DNA from: Vineibacter terrae
Lineage (GTDB): Bacteria; Pseudomonadota; Alphaproteobacteria; Reyranellales; Reyranellaceae
Direction of reading: 5' to 3'
Assembly (NCBI RefSeq): GCF_008039615.1
Contig: NZ_VDUZ01000003.1
Coordinates: 62,001-126,000, forward strand
DNA: 64,000 nucleotides
The notes beneath the pieces were generated by a model. That model saw only the letters and a list, made by a program, of their open reading frames with translations, did not search any database and was not told the origin of the DNA. The position numbers and the translations under genes were made by a program. This document shows positions 1-8,909 of the stretch, in pieces; the first letter of the stretch is position 1, and every line of letters begins with the position of its first letter.

Positions 1-86
1 GAGACGATGACCTCGCGGCAGGAGACCTTGCGGCTGCGTGTCAGATCCGCCACCGCGGCGGCGTCCAGCGCCCAGAGCTCACTCAT
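1..86 (-). CDS. Amidase (amidase-signature family), N-terminal fragment cut by window edge
   Basis: Only the first 28 codons are inside the window. They begin MSELWALDAAAVADLTRSRK and continue VSCREVIV, which matches the N-terminal helix of amidase-signature enzymes and resembles the complete amidase at 50461-51882 (MTELWQLSAQDLRDKIAGKE). The ATG is at 84-86, 33 bp downstream of the binding-protein gene that precedes it, so it probably belongs to the same minus-strand operon. The catalytic Ser-cisSer-Lys part lies outside the window. The family hydrolyses amide bonds in the cytoplasm, but the substrate cannot be judged from this fragment. Confidence 0.6.
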   Translation of the reverse strand, partial: MSELWALDAAAVADLTRSRKVSCREVIV

Positions 87-119
87 CGATCAACTCCCGT
101 TGCACGTCGCACGAACCGG

Positions 120-1676
120 TCATTCCTTCCACACGCCCCAGAACCGCTCGTTGCCGGCCGGCCAGGTCTTGTAGCCGCGCACGCGCGGCCCGGCTGCCGA
201 GACCTCGACCGGATTGTAGATGCCGAGGATCGGCACGGCGTCGGCCATGCGCTGGTGCAAGGACGCGAACAGCCGGCCGCGCTCGGCCGGCTCGCTGGAC
301 GCCTTGGCGGCATCCAGCAGCGCCTTCGCTTGCGGGTCATCCCATTGCGCGAAGGGGAAGCGTGTCTTGTCGCCGATCAGCGAGGCATAGCCCAGCGCCG
401 GGTCGAGGCGCGACGAATAGACGAAGGAGGAGAGCTGGAACTTGCCCGTGTTGTAGTTCTGCAGCTGGGTCGCCCATTCCAGCGTCTCGAGCTTGGCATT
501 GATGCCGGCCTCGGCCAGCATGGCCTGGATCATGACGGCGGCATCGAAATAGCCGCCGGGCCGCGTGCTGGTCTGGATCCGGAGCGGCTGGCCGGCATAG
601 CCGGCCTCCTTGAGCAGGCGCTTGGCGGCAGCCGGATCATGCGCCGGCCAGGCCGCGAAGGCGCTGCCGTAATAGGGGCTGGCCAGGGGCACGGCAGCAG
701 GGTTCGGGCCGGCGAGGCCGAAGGACAGCGACTGCGCCACCTCGCGCAGGTCGACGGCGTGGGCAATGGCGCGGCGCATGCGCATATCGGCCAGCAGTGG
801 GTCGCGCGTCTGCATCAACATCACCTGCCAAGCGAATGTCGACTGCACGGAAACCTGGACGCCGCGCGCCTTGGCGTCATCGACATCGTTGGGCGACAGC
901 ACCGGCACGACGTCGACATTGCCGGTGAGCAGGGCCGCCTTCATCACCGAGGCATCGGTGATGGCCAGAAAGCGCAGCCGCTCGGCGTAGGCGATCTTGG
1001 CGCCGGCCATGCCGTCGCGTGTCCCCTCCGCCGGGCGGTAGCCCGAGAAGCGCGCCAGCTCGATCTGCCGGCCGCGCTGCCAGTCGCGAAGCACGTAGGG
1101 GCCGGTGCCGATCGGCGCGCGCCAGGCGCCGTCGGGCCCGACCGAGTCAGGATGCAGGATCGCGGCGTTGCACTGCAGGTTGGCCATCGCGATCAGGAAC
1201 AGGCCGGAAGCTTCCTGCAGGCGGAACACGACCGTTCTCGGGTCCGGGGCCTCGACATCGAGCACCTTCGGGCCTTGCGTGCCGTCGAAGAAGCGGGTGC
1301 ACGCCCACAGGGTCTTGGGATCGAGATACCGGCGCCAGCTCCAGACGACCTCTGCCGATGTGAGCGGCGCGCCGTTGTGGAACGACACGCCTTCGCGCAG
1401 GCGGAAGCGATAGGTCCGGCCGCCATCCTCGACCAGCCAGGATTCGGCCAGCATGGGCGCGACGGACAGATCCTCGCGATAGGCCACGAGGCCTTCGACG
1501 ACGTGGTGCAGCACCGTGTCGGAATTGGCATCGCGGTTCACGCCGGGGTTGCTGCTGCGGATGTCCGAGATCAGCGCCACGGTGAGCGCATCGGTGCGGC
1601 GTCCCTCCTGCGCCAGCGCGCCGCCGACTGTCAGCAGGGTGGCGGCGAGAATGATGATCTTCCGCCCTCCCGTCAT
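120..1676 (-). CDS. ABC transporter substrate-binding protein, peptide type (SBP_bac_5), copy 1
   Basis: 518 residues, normal for family-5 solute-binding proteins. A hydrophobic signal peptide ends near residue 22 (GGALAQ), so the protein should be periplasmic. Family features include the early SNPGVNRD segment, a VEGLV stretch and a VSFHNGAPLTSAEVVWSW motif. It should deliver peptides or similar ligands to the Dpp/Opp permeases at 4408-6172. It is a paralogue of the protein at 6192-7751, so the operon carries two receptors for one transporter. The only convincing start, ATG at 1676, lies inside the end of a family A palindrome (1672-1757). The reading frame stays open upstream through the palindrome, but that extension is low-complexity Arg-rich translation and is unlikely to be real. 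Confidence 0.9.
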   Translation of the reverse strand: MTGGRKIIILAATLLTVGGALAQEGRRTDALTVALISDIRSSNPGVNRDANSDTVLHHVVEGLVAYREDLSVAPMLAESWLVEDGGRTYRFRLREGVSFHNGAPLTSAEVVWSWRRYLDPKTLWACTRFFDGTQGPKVLDVEAPDPRTVVFRLQEASGLFLIAMANLQCNAAILHPDSVGPDGAWRAPIGTGPYVLRDWQRGRQIELARFSGYRPAEGTRDGMAGAKIAYAERLRFLAITDASVMKAALLTGNVDVVPVLSPNDVDDAKARGVQVSVQSTFAWQVMLMQTRDPLLADMRMRRAIAHAVDLREVAQSLSFGLAGPNPAAVPLASPYYGSAFAAWPAHDPAAAKRLLKEAGYAGQPLRIQTSTRPGGYFDAAVMIQAMLAEAGINAKLETLEWATQLQNYNTGKFQLSSFVYSSRLDPALGYASLIGDKTRFPFAQWDDPQAKALLDAAKASSEPAERGRLFASLHQRMADAVPILGIYNPVEVSAAGPRVRGYKTWPAGNERFWGVWKE

Positions 1677-1757
1677 CCCGAGCGCAGCGAGGGATCTCCT
1701 GCGGCAGGGCGCACGGTGCGCTATCCGCGGGAGATCCCTCGCTGCGCTCGGGATGAC
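1672..1757. repeat. Family A palindrome, copy 1
   Basis: An 86 bp inverted repeat. The left arm begins GTCATCCCGAGCGCAGCGAG and the right arm is its complement, ending GCTGCGCTCGGGATGAC, separated by a short GC-rich loop. The same arms recur at 34321, 54169, 55078 and 60678, with partial copies at 32877 and 48361. It behaves like a REP-type element. The left terminus contains the start codon of the binding-protein gene at 120-1676. Confidence 0.9.
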
Positions 1758-1822
1758 GGGAAGGACGGCAGCGCGATGCCGCGCCACAGGTGAGCCGCCC
1801 GCCCGCCACGCGGGGAAGAGTT

Positions 1823-2659
1823 TCACGCTACGCTCCGCTTCGCGCCGTCCTGCAGCACCGCCGTGAAGAAGGCGATGACCGGCTCGAGCGTCTTCCAACC
1901 CTCGTGCCCGATGCCGGGCACGATATCTTGCCGCACGGCGATGCCGTGCTGCTCGTAGTTCGCCTTCAGCGTCGCCAGGCGGTCGATGCGGGTCGCGCCG
2001 GCGTCGTTGGCGCCTTCCATCCAGGCGCTGTGGTGCGGCTTCAGCGTGATCTCCCAGGTCTCGGTATCCTCTGCGCCCACCACCATGTGCACCGGCACGC
2101 GGCGCATGGCCGCCAGATCGACATCGGCGCCGAGCTCTGCCTGCAGATTTCGGGTGCCGACCCACCAGTCGCGCGTGTCGTCGAGCAGGGTCACGTTGCC
2201 TGGCGCGCCGATCGACACCGCCGCCAGCCGGTGCGGGTGCAGCAGGAAGACACGGTGGACGAACTGGCCGCCGCCGGAGAAGCCGAACAGCAGGAAGCGG
2301 CTGACATCGATGCCGTACTTGCGTCCGACCTCGTCGACCATGGCCAGCAGCAGCAGGTCGAAGCGCATGTCGTGGAACTTCAGGCGCTTGTAGTTGGAAA
2401 GCTCTTCCGGCTCGATCAGGCCGACAGGGAACAGTGGCGCCAGCACGATGCAGCGTTCGCGTTCTGCCAGGTCGGCGAATTTGTCCCGGTAGGTGGTGGC
2501 CGTGCGGCCGGTGCCGTGCATCGCCACAATCAGCCGCCAGGCCGAGCGGTCCTGGGCTTCAGCCAGCGCCCTGGGCACGTAGAGGCAGTAGGAGACACGC
2601 TGGTCAGCCTGCAGCGCGAAGAACGGCGTGGCACCGACGTCGTAGTAGCCCAGGGGCAT
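1823..2659 (-). CDS. Alpha/beta hydrolase, esterase/PHB-depolymerase-like
   Basis: 278 residues from the chosen start. The nucleophile elbow is GFSGGG with Ser128, an oxyanion-type HGTG lies at 48-51, and a late GIGHEG supplies the probable catalytic His. The fold and motifs are those of alpha/beta hydrolases annotated as esterase D or PHB-depolymerase-like. There is no signal peptide, so it is likely cytoplasmic. Two adjacent ATGs (2662, 2659) sit behind a clear AGGAG at 2666-2670. The longer frame starting MKATKEL at 2683 arises from the family B palindrome upstream and is rejected. It lies between the transporter ATPase and a second binding protein, suggesting it hydrolyses an imported ester or amide; that role is inference. 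Confidence 0.8.
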   Translation of the reverse strand: MPLGYYDVGATPFFALQADQRVSYCLYVPRALAEAQDRSAWRLIVAMHGTGRTATTYRDKFADLAERERCIVLAPLFPVGLIEPEELSNYKRLKFHDMRFDLLLLAMVDEVGRKYGIDVSRFLLFGFSGGGQFVHRVFLLHPHRLAAVSIGAPGNVTLLDDTRDWWVGTRNLQAELGADVDLAAMRRVPVHMVVGAEDTETWEITLKPHHSAWMEGANDAGATRIDRLATLKANYEQHGIAVRQDIVPGIGHEGWKTLEPVIAFFTAVLQDGAKRSVA

Positions 2660-2677
2660 CATCAACTCCTTGGTGGC

Positions 2678-2758
2678 CTTCATGGTGAGCCTGTCGAACC
2701 ATGAAGGTTACGCACAGCCGTGGTGCGGCCACTTCATGGTTCGACAACCTCACCATGA
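2678..2758. repeat. Family B palindrome, copy 1
   Basis: Inverted repeat with left arm CTTCATGGTGAGCCTGTCGA and a matching right arm (TTCATGGTTCGACAACCTCA), about 81 bp overall. It fills most of the gap between the transporter ATPase and the alpha/beta hydrolase. Related copies are at 17513, 46418 and 48483. This copy is slightly diverged: CCTG in the left arm against AACCT in the right. Confidence 0.85.
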
Positions 2759-2770
2759 TGTGGCTTGCAG

Positions 2771-4411
2771 TCATGTCACGAGATCCGTGACAGGGATGGT
2801 GCTCGATCGGGGTTTCGGCATGTCCAGCGCCGGTGACGCCGCAAGCAAGGCCTTGGTGTAGTCGTGCTGCGGCCGATCGAAGATGTCGTCGCGCGAACCC
2901 TGCTCGACGATGCGGCCCGATTGCATCACCACGACGCGGTCGGCGACTTCCTCGACCGCCGCCAGGTCGTGCGAGATGAACAGGCAGGCAAAACCGCGCT
3001 GGCGCTGCAGGTCGCGGAACAGGGTCAGCACCTGCTTCTGGATGGTCATGTCGAGCGCCGACACCGGCTCGTCGGCCACCACGAACACCGGCCGGCGCAC
3101 GATGGCGCGCGCGATCGCCACGCGCTGGCGCTGGCCGCCCGACAATTCGTGCGGCAGTCGGCGGCCGAAACCGCCCAGGCCGACCTCCTCGAGCACCTCC
3201 TCGACGCGGCGCTCCCTGTCCGCGGCGCTGAGCTGCGGCACATGGCGCAGCGGCTCGGCAACGGTCTGGCCGACCCGCATGCGCGGATCGAGCGACGAAT
3301 AGGGGTCCTGGAACACCAGCTGGCAGCCCAGGCGGAAGGCACGCAGGGTGGCGCGGTCGGCCGACAGGATATCGCTGCCGCGGAACAGCACCTGTCCGCC
3401 CGATGCCGGGATCAGCCGCAGCATGGCGCGGCCCAGGGTCGTCTTGCCGGAGCCGCTGCCGCCGACCACCGCCACCGTCTCGCCGGCGCGCACCTCGAGA
3501 TCCACGCCGTCGACCGCGCGCACCGAGGGGCGCCTGCCGAAGAAGCGACGCCGGCCGCCGAACGTCACCTCAAGCCCACGTGCGGCGATCACGGGTTCTC
3601 CCGGCGCATCACGATGCGTTGCTGCCTCACGACGGGGCAACGCATCGACGAGCTGGCGCGTGTAGGAATGCGTCGGCGCCGCCAGGATCCGCTGTGCCGG
3701 GCCGCTTTCCACCAGCTTGCCGCGCTGGAGCACGACGGCCCGCTGGGCATAGCGCGCGACCAGCCCGAGATTGTGGGTGATCAGCATCACCGCGGTGCCC
3801 TCCTGGCGCGCCAGCTCGACCATCAGGTCGAGCACCTCGCGCTGCACCAGGGTGTCGAGCGCCGTGGTCGGCTCGTCGGCGATCAGCAGGCTGGGGCGCA
3901 GCAGCATCACCGAGGCCAGCATGATGCGCTGGCGCATGCCACCGGAGAATTCGTGCGGGAAGGCGGCCAGACAGCGCTCCGGATCGCGGATCTGCACGCG
4001 CTGCAGCATCGCCACCGACTTGGCGCGGATCTCCTGCGGCGACAGGCGGCGATGCAGCTTCAGCCCCTCGGCCATCTGCGTGCCGATGGTGAGCGCCGGA
4101 TTCAGCGAGACCATCGGTTCCTGGAACACCATGCCGATGGCGGGGCCACGCAGCTGGCGCAGGCGCTCCGGCGTGGCCTGGGTGAGATCCTCGCCGTCGA
4201 GCCGGATGCGGCCGTCGACGCGGATGATGGCCGGCGGCAGCAGGCCCAGGATGGCGCGCGCCGCCATGGTCTTGCCGCTGCCCGACTCGCCCACGACGGC
4301 GAGGAACTCACCACGGCCGATGCTGAAGGAAACATCATCGACCACCAGGGAGCCAATGCCGGTGGCGCGCAGCTTCAGGCCGTCGACGGTGAGCAGGGCA
4401 GGGCCGCTCAT
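2771..4411 (-). CDS. Fused double ATPase of a dipeptide/oligopeptide ABC transporter (DppD-DppF type)
   Basis: 546 residues containing two complete ABC domains, so one polypeptide does the work of DppD and DppF. Domain 1: Walker A GESGSGKT (41-48), signature FSGGMRQR (155-162), Walker B ending ADEPTTALD (about 178-186). Domain 2: Walker A GGSGSGKTT (317-325), signature LSGGQRQR (423-430), Walker B ending ADEPVSALD. Both catalytic sites look intact. The start ATG overlaps the stop of the permease gene by 4 bp (ATGA), showing translational coupling. It powers uptake through the permeases at 4408-6172 on the cytoplasmic face of the inner membrane. Confidence 0.95.
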   Translation of the reverse strand: MSGPALLTVDGLKLRATGIGSLVVDDVSFSIGRGEFLAVVGESGSGKTMAARAILGLLPPAIIRVDGRIRLDGEDLTQATPERLRQLRGPAIGMVFQEPMVSLNPALTIGTQMAEGLKLHRRLSPQEIRAKSVAMLQRVQIRDPERCLAAFPHEFSGGMRQRIMLASVMLLRPSLLIADEPTTALDTLVQREVLDLMVELARQEGTAVMLITHNLGLVARYAQRAVVLQRGKLVESGPAQRILAAPTHSYTRQLVDALPRREAATHRDAPGEPVIAARGLEVTFGGRRRFFGRRPSVRAVDGVDLEVRAGETVAVVGGSGSGKTTLGRAMLRLIPASGGQVLFRGSDILSADRATLRAFRLGCQLVFQDPYSSLDPRMRVGQTVAEPLRHVPQLSAADRERRVEEVLEEVGLGGFGRRLPHELSGGQRQRVAIARAIVRRPVFVVADEPVSALDMTIQKQVLTLFRDLQRQRGFACLFISHDLAAVEEVADRVVVMQSGRIVEQGSRDDIFDRPQHDYTKALLAASPALDMPKPRSSTIPVTDLVT

Positions 4412-5220
4412 GCGTGCGCCATCCGTGGGTCGAGGCGGTCACGCAGGCTGTCACCCAGCAGGTTGATGCCCAGCAGGGTGAAGGCGATGCACAGGCCCGG
4501 CGCGATGCCCAGCCATGTCGCGGTTTCCATGTAGGGCCGGCTGGCCGCCAGCATGTTGCCCCAGGTCGGCGCCGGTGGCGGCACGCCCAGGCCCAGGAAG
4601 CTCAGCGCGCTTTCCGACAGCAGCACCCAGCCGAACATGCTGGTCGACAGCACCGCGATCGGCGCGATGCAGTTGGGCATGACGTGGCGCACCATCGAGT
4701 AGATCTCGCCGTTGCCGATCATGCGCGAGGCCTCGACATACTCGCGCTCGCGCACCGACAGCACCGTGCCGCGCACCACGCGCACGACCGAGGGCGCATA
4801 GGCCAGGCCCAGCGCCAGCACGATGCCGTACTTGTTGGCGCCCACCACCACCATCACGCCCAGCGCCAGCAGGATGCCGGGAAAGGCCAGCAGCGCATCA
4901 TTGACGGCCATCAGGATGCGGTCGGTCCAGCCGCGGACATAGCCGGCCACGACGCCCAGGATGACCCCGACGACGACGGCGAACGCCACCGTCAGCAGCG
5001 CGACCAGCACGCTGGTGCCGGCGCCGGCCATGATGCGGCTGAGCACGTCGCGGCCGAACTCGTCCGTGCCCAGCCAGTAGAGCTCCGACGGCGGCTTGAG
5101 CCGGGCCCTGAGGTTGACCTGCAGCGGGTTGTACGGCGTCCACACCGTGGCAGTGGCGGCGGTCAGCAGCACGATGCCGATGAGCGTGCCGCCGACCAGG
5201 GTGTTGCCGCGCAGCTTCAT
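4408..5220 (-). CDS. Dipeptide/oligopeptide ABC permease (DppC type)
   Basis: 270 residues. A first membrane segment near residues 8-27 is followed by a DppC-like stretch (LYWLGTDEFGRDVLSRI) and several further hydrophobic helices. An EAA-type cytoplasmic loop for contact with the ATPase falls around EYVEASRMIGNGEIYSMVRH. Length and order fit the second permease of Dpp/Opp importers. It follows the DppB-type gene with a 7 bp gap and overlaps the ATPase gene by 4 bp. Confidence 0.93.
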   Translation of the reverse strand: MKLRGNTLVGGTLIGIVLLTAATATVWTPYNPLQVNLRARLKPPSELYWLGTDEFGRDVLSRIMAGAGTSVLVALLTVAFAVVVGVILGVVAGYVRGWTDRILMAVNDALLAFPGILLALGVMVVVGANKYGIVLALGLAYAPSVVRVVRGTVLSVREREYVEASRMIGNGEIYSMVRHVMPNCIAPIAVLSTSMFGWVLLSESALSFLGLGVPPPAPTWGNMLAASRPYMETATWLGIAPGLCIAFTLLGINLLGDSLRDRLDPRMAHA

Positions 5221-5227
5221 CGCGATG

Positions 5228-6172
5228 TCACTCGGCCTGCACGCGGGGATCGAACAGCGGGTAGCACAGGTCGACCACCAGGTTGACCAGCACGTAGATC
5301 AGCGCCGTGAACAGAAGGCAGCCCTGAACGACAGGGTAGTCGCGCGCGAAGATCGAATCGACCAGCAGGCGGCCCAGCCCGGGCAAGGTGAACACGGTCT
5401 CCAGCACGGCGATGCCGCCCAGCAGATGGCCCAGGATCAGGCCGATCAACGTCCAGGTCGGTGCGAACGCGTTGGGCAGCACGTGGCGCATCAGCACCCG
5501 CCGCTCGGGCAAGCCCTTGGCGCGGGCGTGCGTGACGTAGTCGAGGCGCAGCACGTCGATGGCGGCGGCGCGCGACATGCGCGTCATGACGCCGATCTCG
5601 ACCATGGTCAGGGTGACGATCGGCAGCACGATGTAGAGCAGCGCCTGGCCGAAATTCTCCGAGAACGGCACGTAGCCCACGACCGGCAGCCAGCCGAGCT
5701 TGAGGCCGAACAGCAGCAGCAGCAGGAGCCCGAGCCAGAAGGTCGGGATCGACAGCAGCATCGTGGCGCCGGCCACGATCGCCAGGTCCAGCGGCTGGTT
5801 CTGCCGCCACGCTGCCAGCAGGCCGGCCGGTACGGCGAGCAGCGCGGCGAAGAAGACGGCGACCAGCACGATCAGCCCGCTGACCTGGAAGCGCTCGATC
5901 ATCAGCGGCAGCACCGGCAGGCCGTTGCTGATCGACTTGCCGAGATCGCCGACGGCGACCTTGCCCAGCCAGAGCACGAACTGCACCGGCAGCGGCTCTT
6001 CCAAGCCCAGCGCACGGCGCATCTCGGTCACCTGCGCCGGGTCGGCCGCATCGCCCAGCATCAGCTGCACGGGATCGCCCGGGATCAGCCGCACCAGGGT
6101 GAAGACCGCCATCGCCACCAGCAGCAGCGTCGGGATGGTGAAGGCCAGTCGGCGCAGGACGTAGCTGAGCAT
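5228..6172 (-). CDS. Dipeptide/oligopeptide ABC permease (DppB type)
   Basis: 314 residues beginning MLSYVLRRLAFTIPTLLLVA, the standard DppB opening with a first membrane helix, then the conserved LIPGDPVQLMLG periplasmic start. Five further hydrophobic stretches follow. An EAA loop is visible at THARAKGLPERRVLMRHVLP. It forms the inner-membrane pore with the DppC-type partner. It is preceded by the binding-protein gene with a 19 bp gap, in the usual SBP-B-C-ATPase order. Confidence 0.94.
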   Translation of the reverse strand: MLSYVLRRLAFTIPTLLLVAMAVFTLVRLIPGDPVQLMLGDAADPAQVTEMRRALGLEEPLPVQFVLWLGKVAVGDLGKSISNGLPVLPLMIERFQVSGLIVLVAVFFAALLAVPAGLLAAWRQNQPLDLAIVAGATMLLSIPTFWLGLLLLLLFGLKLGWLPVVGYVPFSENFGQALLYIVLPIVTLTMVEIGVMTRMSRAAAIDVLRLDYVTHARAKGLPERRVLMRHVLPNAFAPTWTLIGLILGHLLGGIAVLETVFTLPGLGRLLVDSIFARDYPVVQGCLLFTALIYVLVNLVVDLCYPLFDPRVQAE

Positions 6173-6191
6173 GGATTGCTGGTCGCCGGCG

Positions 6192-7751
6192 TCAGTTGAG
6201 CGTGACGCCCCACAGGCGCGGCTGGCCGGTCGGCCAGGCTTTGTACCCGTTGAGCGCCGTGCGCATCGCTGCGATCTGGACCTCGTTGTAGATCATGATC
6301 AGCGGCAATTCTTCGATCTGCCGCCGATGCAGGGTGTCGAACAGGACCTGGCGCTTGCCGCGGTCGGCGATCTGCATGGACTGGCGCAGGATCGCCTCGA
6401 CCTCCGGGTTGTCCCATACCTTGCGCGGCTGCGTCGCCTTCGGTCCGGTCACCATCTCGTAGCTCAACGCCGGATCCAGCCGCGCCGAGTAGGGGAACGA
6501 CTGGATCTGGAAGTCGCCCTTGGTGTAGCGGTCGAGCTGGGTCGCCCAATCCAGGACCTCGATGTCGATCTTCAGGCCCACCTGCTGGGCGGCGGCCTGG
6601 ACCAGCACGGCGACGTCGAAGGAGCTCTTGAAGCGCTTATTGGCCAGCAGCTTGATCGGCTGGCCGCCATAGCCGGCCTCGGCCAGGAGCTTGCGCGCCG
6701 CGGCGAGGTCGCGCGTGTAGCCGCCGGCCTGCACCTTGGTGTAGTAGGGGCTGCTGATCGGGATCACGGAGTTGTTCGGCTTGGCCGTGCCCGCGGTCAC
6801 CGCGTCGGTGATCTCGGCCGTGTCGATCGCCAGGGCCAGGGCCCGGCGGATGCGCACGTCCTGCATCACCTTGTCCCGGGTCTGGAAGATGACGGTGGCC
6901 ATCGACATCGTCGTGGCCGATTCAAATTTCAGGCCAGGGCGCGCCTTCAGCTCGGCGAAATCTTCCGGCTCGATGTCGGGATCGATGTCGCTGGCGCCGC
7001 TCATCAAGGCTGCCTTGGCCGCCGCGGCGTCGGGTATGACGACGAAGCGGATCCGGTCGACGGCGGCCTTCTTGCCGCCGGTGTAGCCGTCACGCGCCTC
7101 GTCGCGGGAGGCGTACTGGTCGAAGCGCACGAGCTCGACATGTTGGCCGCGCCGCCACTCGCCCATCTTGAACGGACCCGTGCCGATAGGGTCGCGCCAT
7201 TTGCCGTCGGGACCCACGGAGTCGCGATGGGTGCTGCCGGAGCCGCCGCAATCGACCCGGGCCATGGTCGCCGGGATCAGGGCCGATGGCCGGTCGAACG
7301 TGAACACGACGGTGTGGTCGTCCGTCTTCGCGATCGATTCGAGCTTCGCCAGCCCGCCGGTGAACTCCGGCCGGCAGCGCCACTGGGTTGCCGCATCGAG
7401 ATAGCGCTGCCACGACCACACGACGTCATCGGCCGTGAGCGGCGCGCCGTTGTGGAAGCGCACGTCGGGACGCAAGGTGAAGGTGTAGGTCTTGCCGTCG
7501 GCGGAGACGTCGTATCGCTCGGCGAGCAGCGGACCCACCGACGTGTCCTCGCGGAAGGCGACAAGACCTTCCACCATATGCTGCACGACGCCGTCGGTCG
7601 GGCCGTCGCGGTTGGTGCCGGGATCGGTCGAGCGGATGTCGGTCTTCATCCGCAGCCGTATGGTGGTGTTCTGGGCATCGGCGGCGCAGAGCGGGGCGAG
7701 CGTTGCGGCTGCCGCGATGCCGGCGGCAGCCAGCGCAGGGCGTCGGAGCAC
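6192..7751 (-). CDS. ABC transporter substrate-binding protein, peptide type (SBP_bac_5), copy 2
   Basis: 519 residues. The signal peptide has an Arg-rich start (MLRRPALAAAG) and a probable cleavage after CAADAQ near residue 27. Family-5 features include RSTDPGTNRD, the VEGLVAFRED segment and VRFHNGAPLTADDVVWSWQR. It shares these landmarks with copy 1 at 120-1676 and is clearly paralogous. Its place directly before the permeases makes it the primary receptor, with copy 1 probably widening ligand range. The C45 hydrolase gene ends 12 bp upstream, consistent with a single transcript. Confidence 0.93.
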   Translation of the reverse strand: MLRRPALAAAGIAAAATLAPLCAADAQNTTIRLRMKTDIRSTDPGTNRDGPTDGVVQHMVEGLVAFREDTSVGPLLAERYDVSADGKTYTFTLRPDVRFHNGAPLTADDVVWSWQRYLDAATQWRCRPEFTGGLAKLESIAKTDDHTVVFTFDRPSALIPATMARVDCGGSGSTHRDSVGPDGKWRDPIGTGPFKMGEWRRGQHVELVRFDQYASRDEARDGYTGGKKAAVDRIRFVVIPDAAAAKAALMSGASDIDPDIEPEDFAELKARPGLKFESATTMSMATVIFQTRDKVMQDVRIRRALALAIDTAEITDAVTAGTAKPNNSVIPISSPYYTKVQAGGYTRDLAAARKLLAEAGYGGQPIKLLANKRFKSSFDVAVLVQAAAQQVGLKIDIEVLDWATQLDRYTKGDFQIQSFPYSARLDPALSYEMVTGPKATQPRKVWDNPEVEAILRQSMQIADRGKRQVLFDTLHRRQIEELPLIMIYNEVQIAAMRTALNGYKAWPTGQPRLWGVTLN

Positions 7752-7763
7752 GTCTTGGTCCTC

Positions 7764-8909
7764 TCAGTCGCTGGCGGCGGCGCGCATTGTGGGCTCGGCG
7801 CGATCCAGGCGATAGGTCGTGAACGTCCGGTCCAGCGCCGGCAGCATGGCGACATCCATCGTGCCCTGCGTCGGCTGCATCACGATCATCGCCACCGTGG
7901 CGCTGAGGTTGCTGGTGAGGTTGGGGCGCGGCGGCCGGCAAACCGACCAGGGCGCCTGGAAATCATCGAACAACGCCGACTTGACCGCATCAGGCGTGAT
8001 CGCGCCGATCTGCGGCGCCAGCAGGTCGCGCACCCGGATGTCGCGGTAGAGGCTGTCGGGCGTGTTGACGATGCCGGTGTCCTTCAGCTTGGACAGCGCC
8101 ACCGGGCTCACGAAATGATTGGCATGCGCCAGCAGCCCCTGCTGCGGGTGCACCTGGAACGTCTCGTCCGGCGCGCATTCGAAATCGATGGCGACCCCGT
8201 CCTTGTGGCTGACGATCATGTTGTTGGCGGCCGATTTGGGTGTCACGTAGACGGCCCGCATCGCCAGCGCCAGCTGCGTCTGCTCCAGCACCTTGCGGCG
8301 GATCAGCGCCAGGGGCACGCCGATCTGGCAATAGTCGCGGTCGGATTCCAGATAGTTGGCCGTGATCACGATGCCGGCGGAATTGAAGCCCGAGCGCGCC
8401 AGCCCGCCGGCCTCGGTGAAGGTGAGGATGTCGGGCCCTTCGTCGTTGCGGATGCGCAGCACCACGGCGGTCTCGGCACATTCCATCTTCCAGTCCCAGT
8501 TCTGGGCGTGGATAAGCGTGCCGTCACGGCTGGCGCCGGGCAGGACCACCACCCCGGTGCAGCCGTCGGGCTCATCGGCCGTCATCAGCTTGCGCCGCAG
8601 GTCGGGCCGCTGGCCGAGCTTCAGGATCTCGGTGCGGGCATTGAGCAGGGCGATGCTGTCGAAATCGACGCCGGCGCCATCGGCTATGCCGCGCATCTCC
8701 TCGATGTAGGCCGGCTCGAAGCCTTCGATCACGGGCAGGTAGTCGCGGACAAGCCGATGGATCTGGCCGGCATCGACCGACATCGCCGCGAGCTGACCGG
8801 AATAGTGCGAGATGCCCTTGATGATACGCGGCCGCGCCTTGCGGCCATAGTCGCGGCCACGCTCGAACGGCGGCCCGGCCAGCTCGATCAAAGGACAGGC
8901 TTCAGCCAT
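7764..8909 (-). CDS. C45-family autoproteolytic acyltransferase/hydrolase (Ntn fold)
   Basis: 381 residues. The sequence around DGCTGVVV fits the family of acyl-CoA:6-aminopenicillanate acyltransferases (peptidase family C45). These cleave themselves before a Cys that becomes the N-terminal nucleophile, here Cys117. The following AQNWDW segment is also typical. Bacterial members usually hydrolyse acylated amino acids or peptides. There is no signal peptide, so the enzyme is probably cytoplasmic and acts on what the downstream transporter imports. As first gene of the minus-strand operon it may mark the substrate class. The real substrate is unknown; beta-lactam biosynthesis is not implied because no partner genes are present. 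Confidence 0.85.
   Translation of the reverse strand: MAEACPLIELAGPPFERGRDYGRKARPRIIKGISHYSGQLAAMSVDAGQIHRLVRDYLPVIEGFEPAYIEEMRGIADGAGVDFDSIALLNARTEILKLGQRPDLRRKLMTADEPDGCTGVVVLPGASRDGTLIHAQNWDWKMECAETAVVLRIRNDEGPDILTFTEAGGLARSGFNSAGIVITANYLESDRDYCQIGVPLALIRRKVLEQTQLALAMRAVYVTPKSAANNMIVSHKDGVAIDFECAPDETFQVHPQQGLLAHANHFVSPVALSKLKDTGIVNTPDSLYRDIRVRDLLAPQIGAITPDAVKSALFDDFQAPWSVCRPPRPNLTSNLSATVAMIVMQPTQGTMDVAMLPALDRTFTTYRLDRAEPTMRAAASD

Noticed and set aside
1823..2683. Extended N-terminus MKATKEL for the alpha/beta hydrolase
   Set aside because: The extra codons come from the end of a family B palindrome; a proper AGGAG stands before ATG 2662/2659.
7764..8909. C45 protein as part of a beta-lactam biosynthesis cluster
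   Set aside because: No isopenicillin N synthase or NRPS genes are present; bacterial C45 proteins have broader roles.
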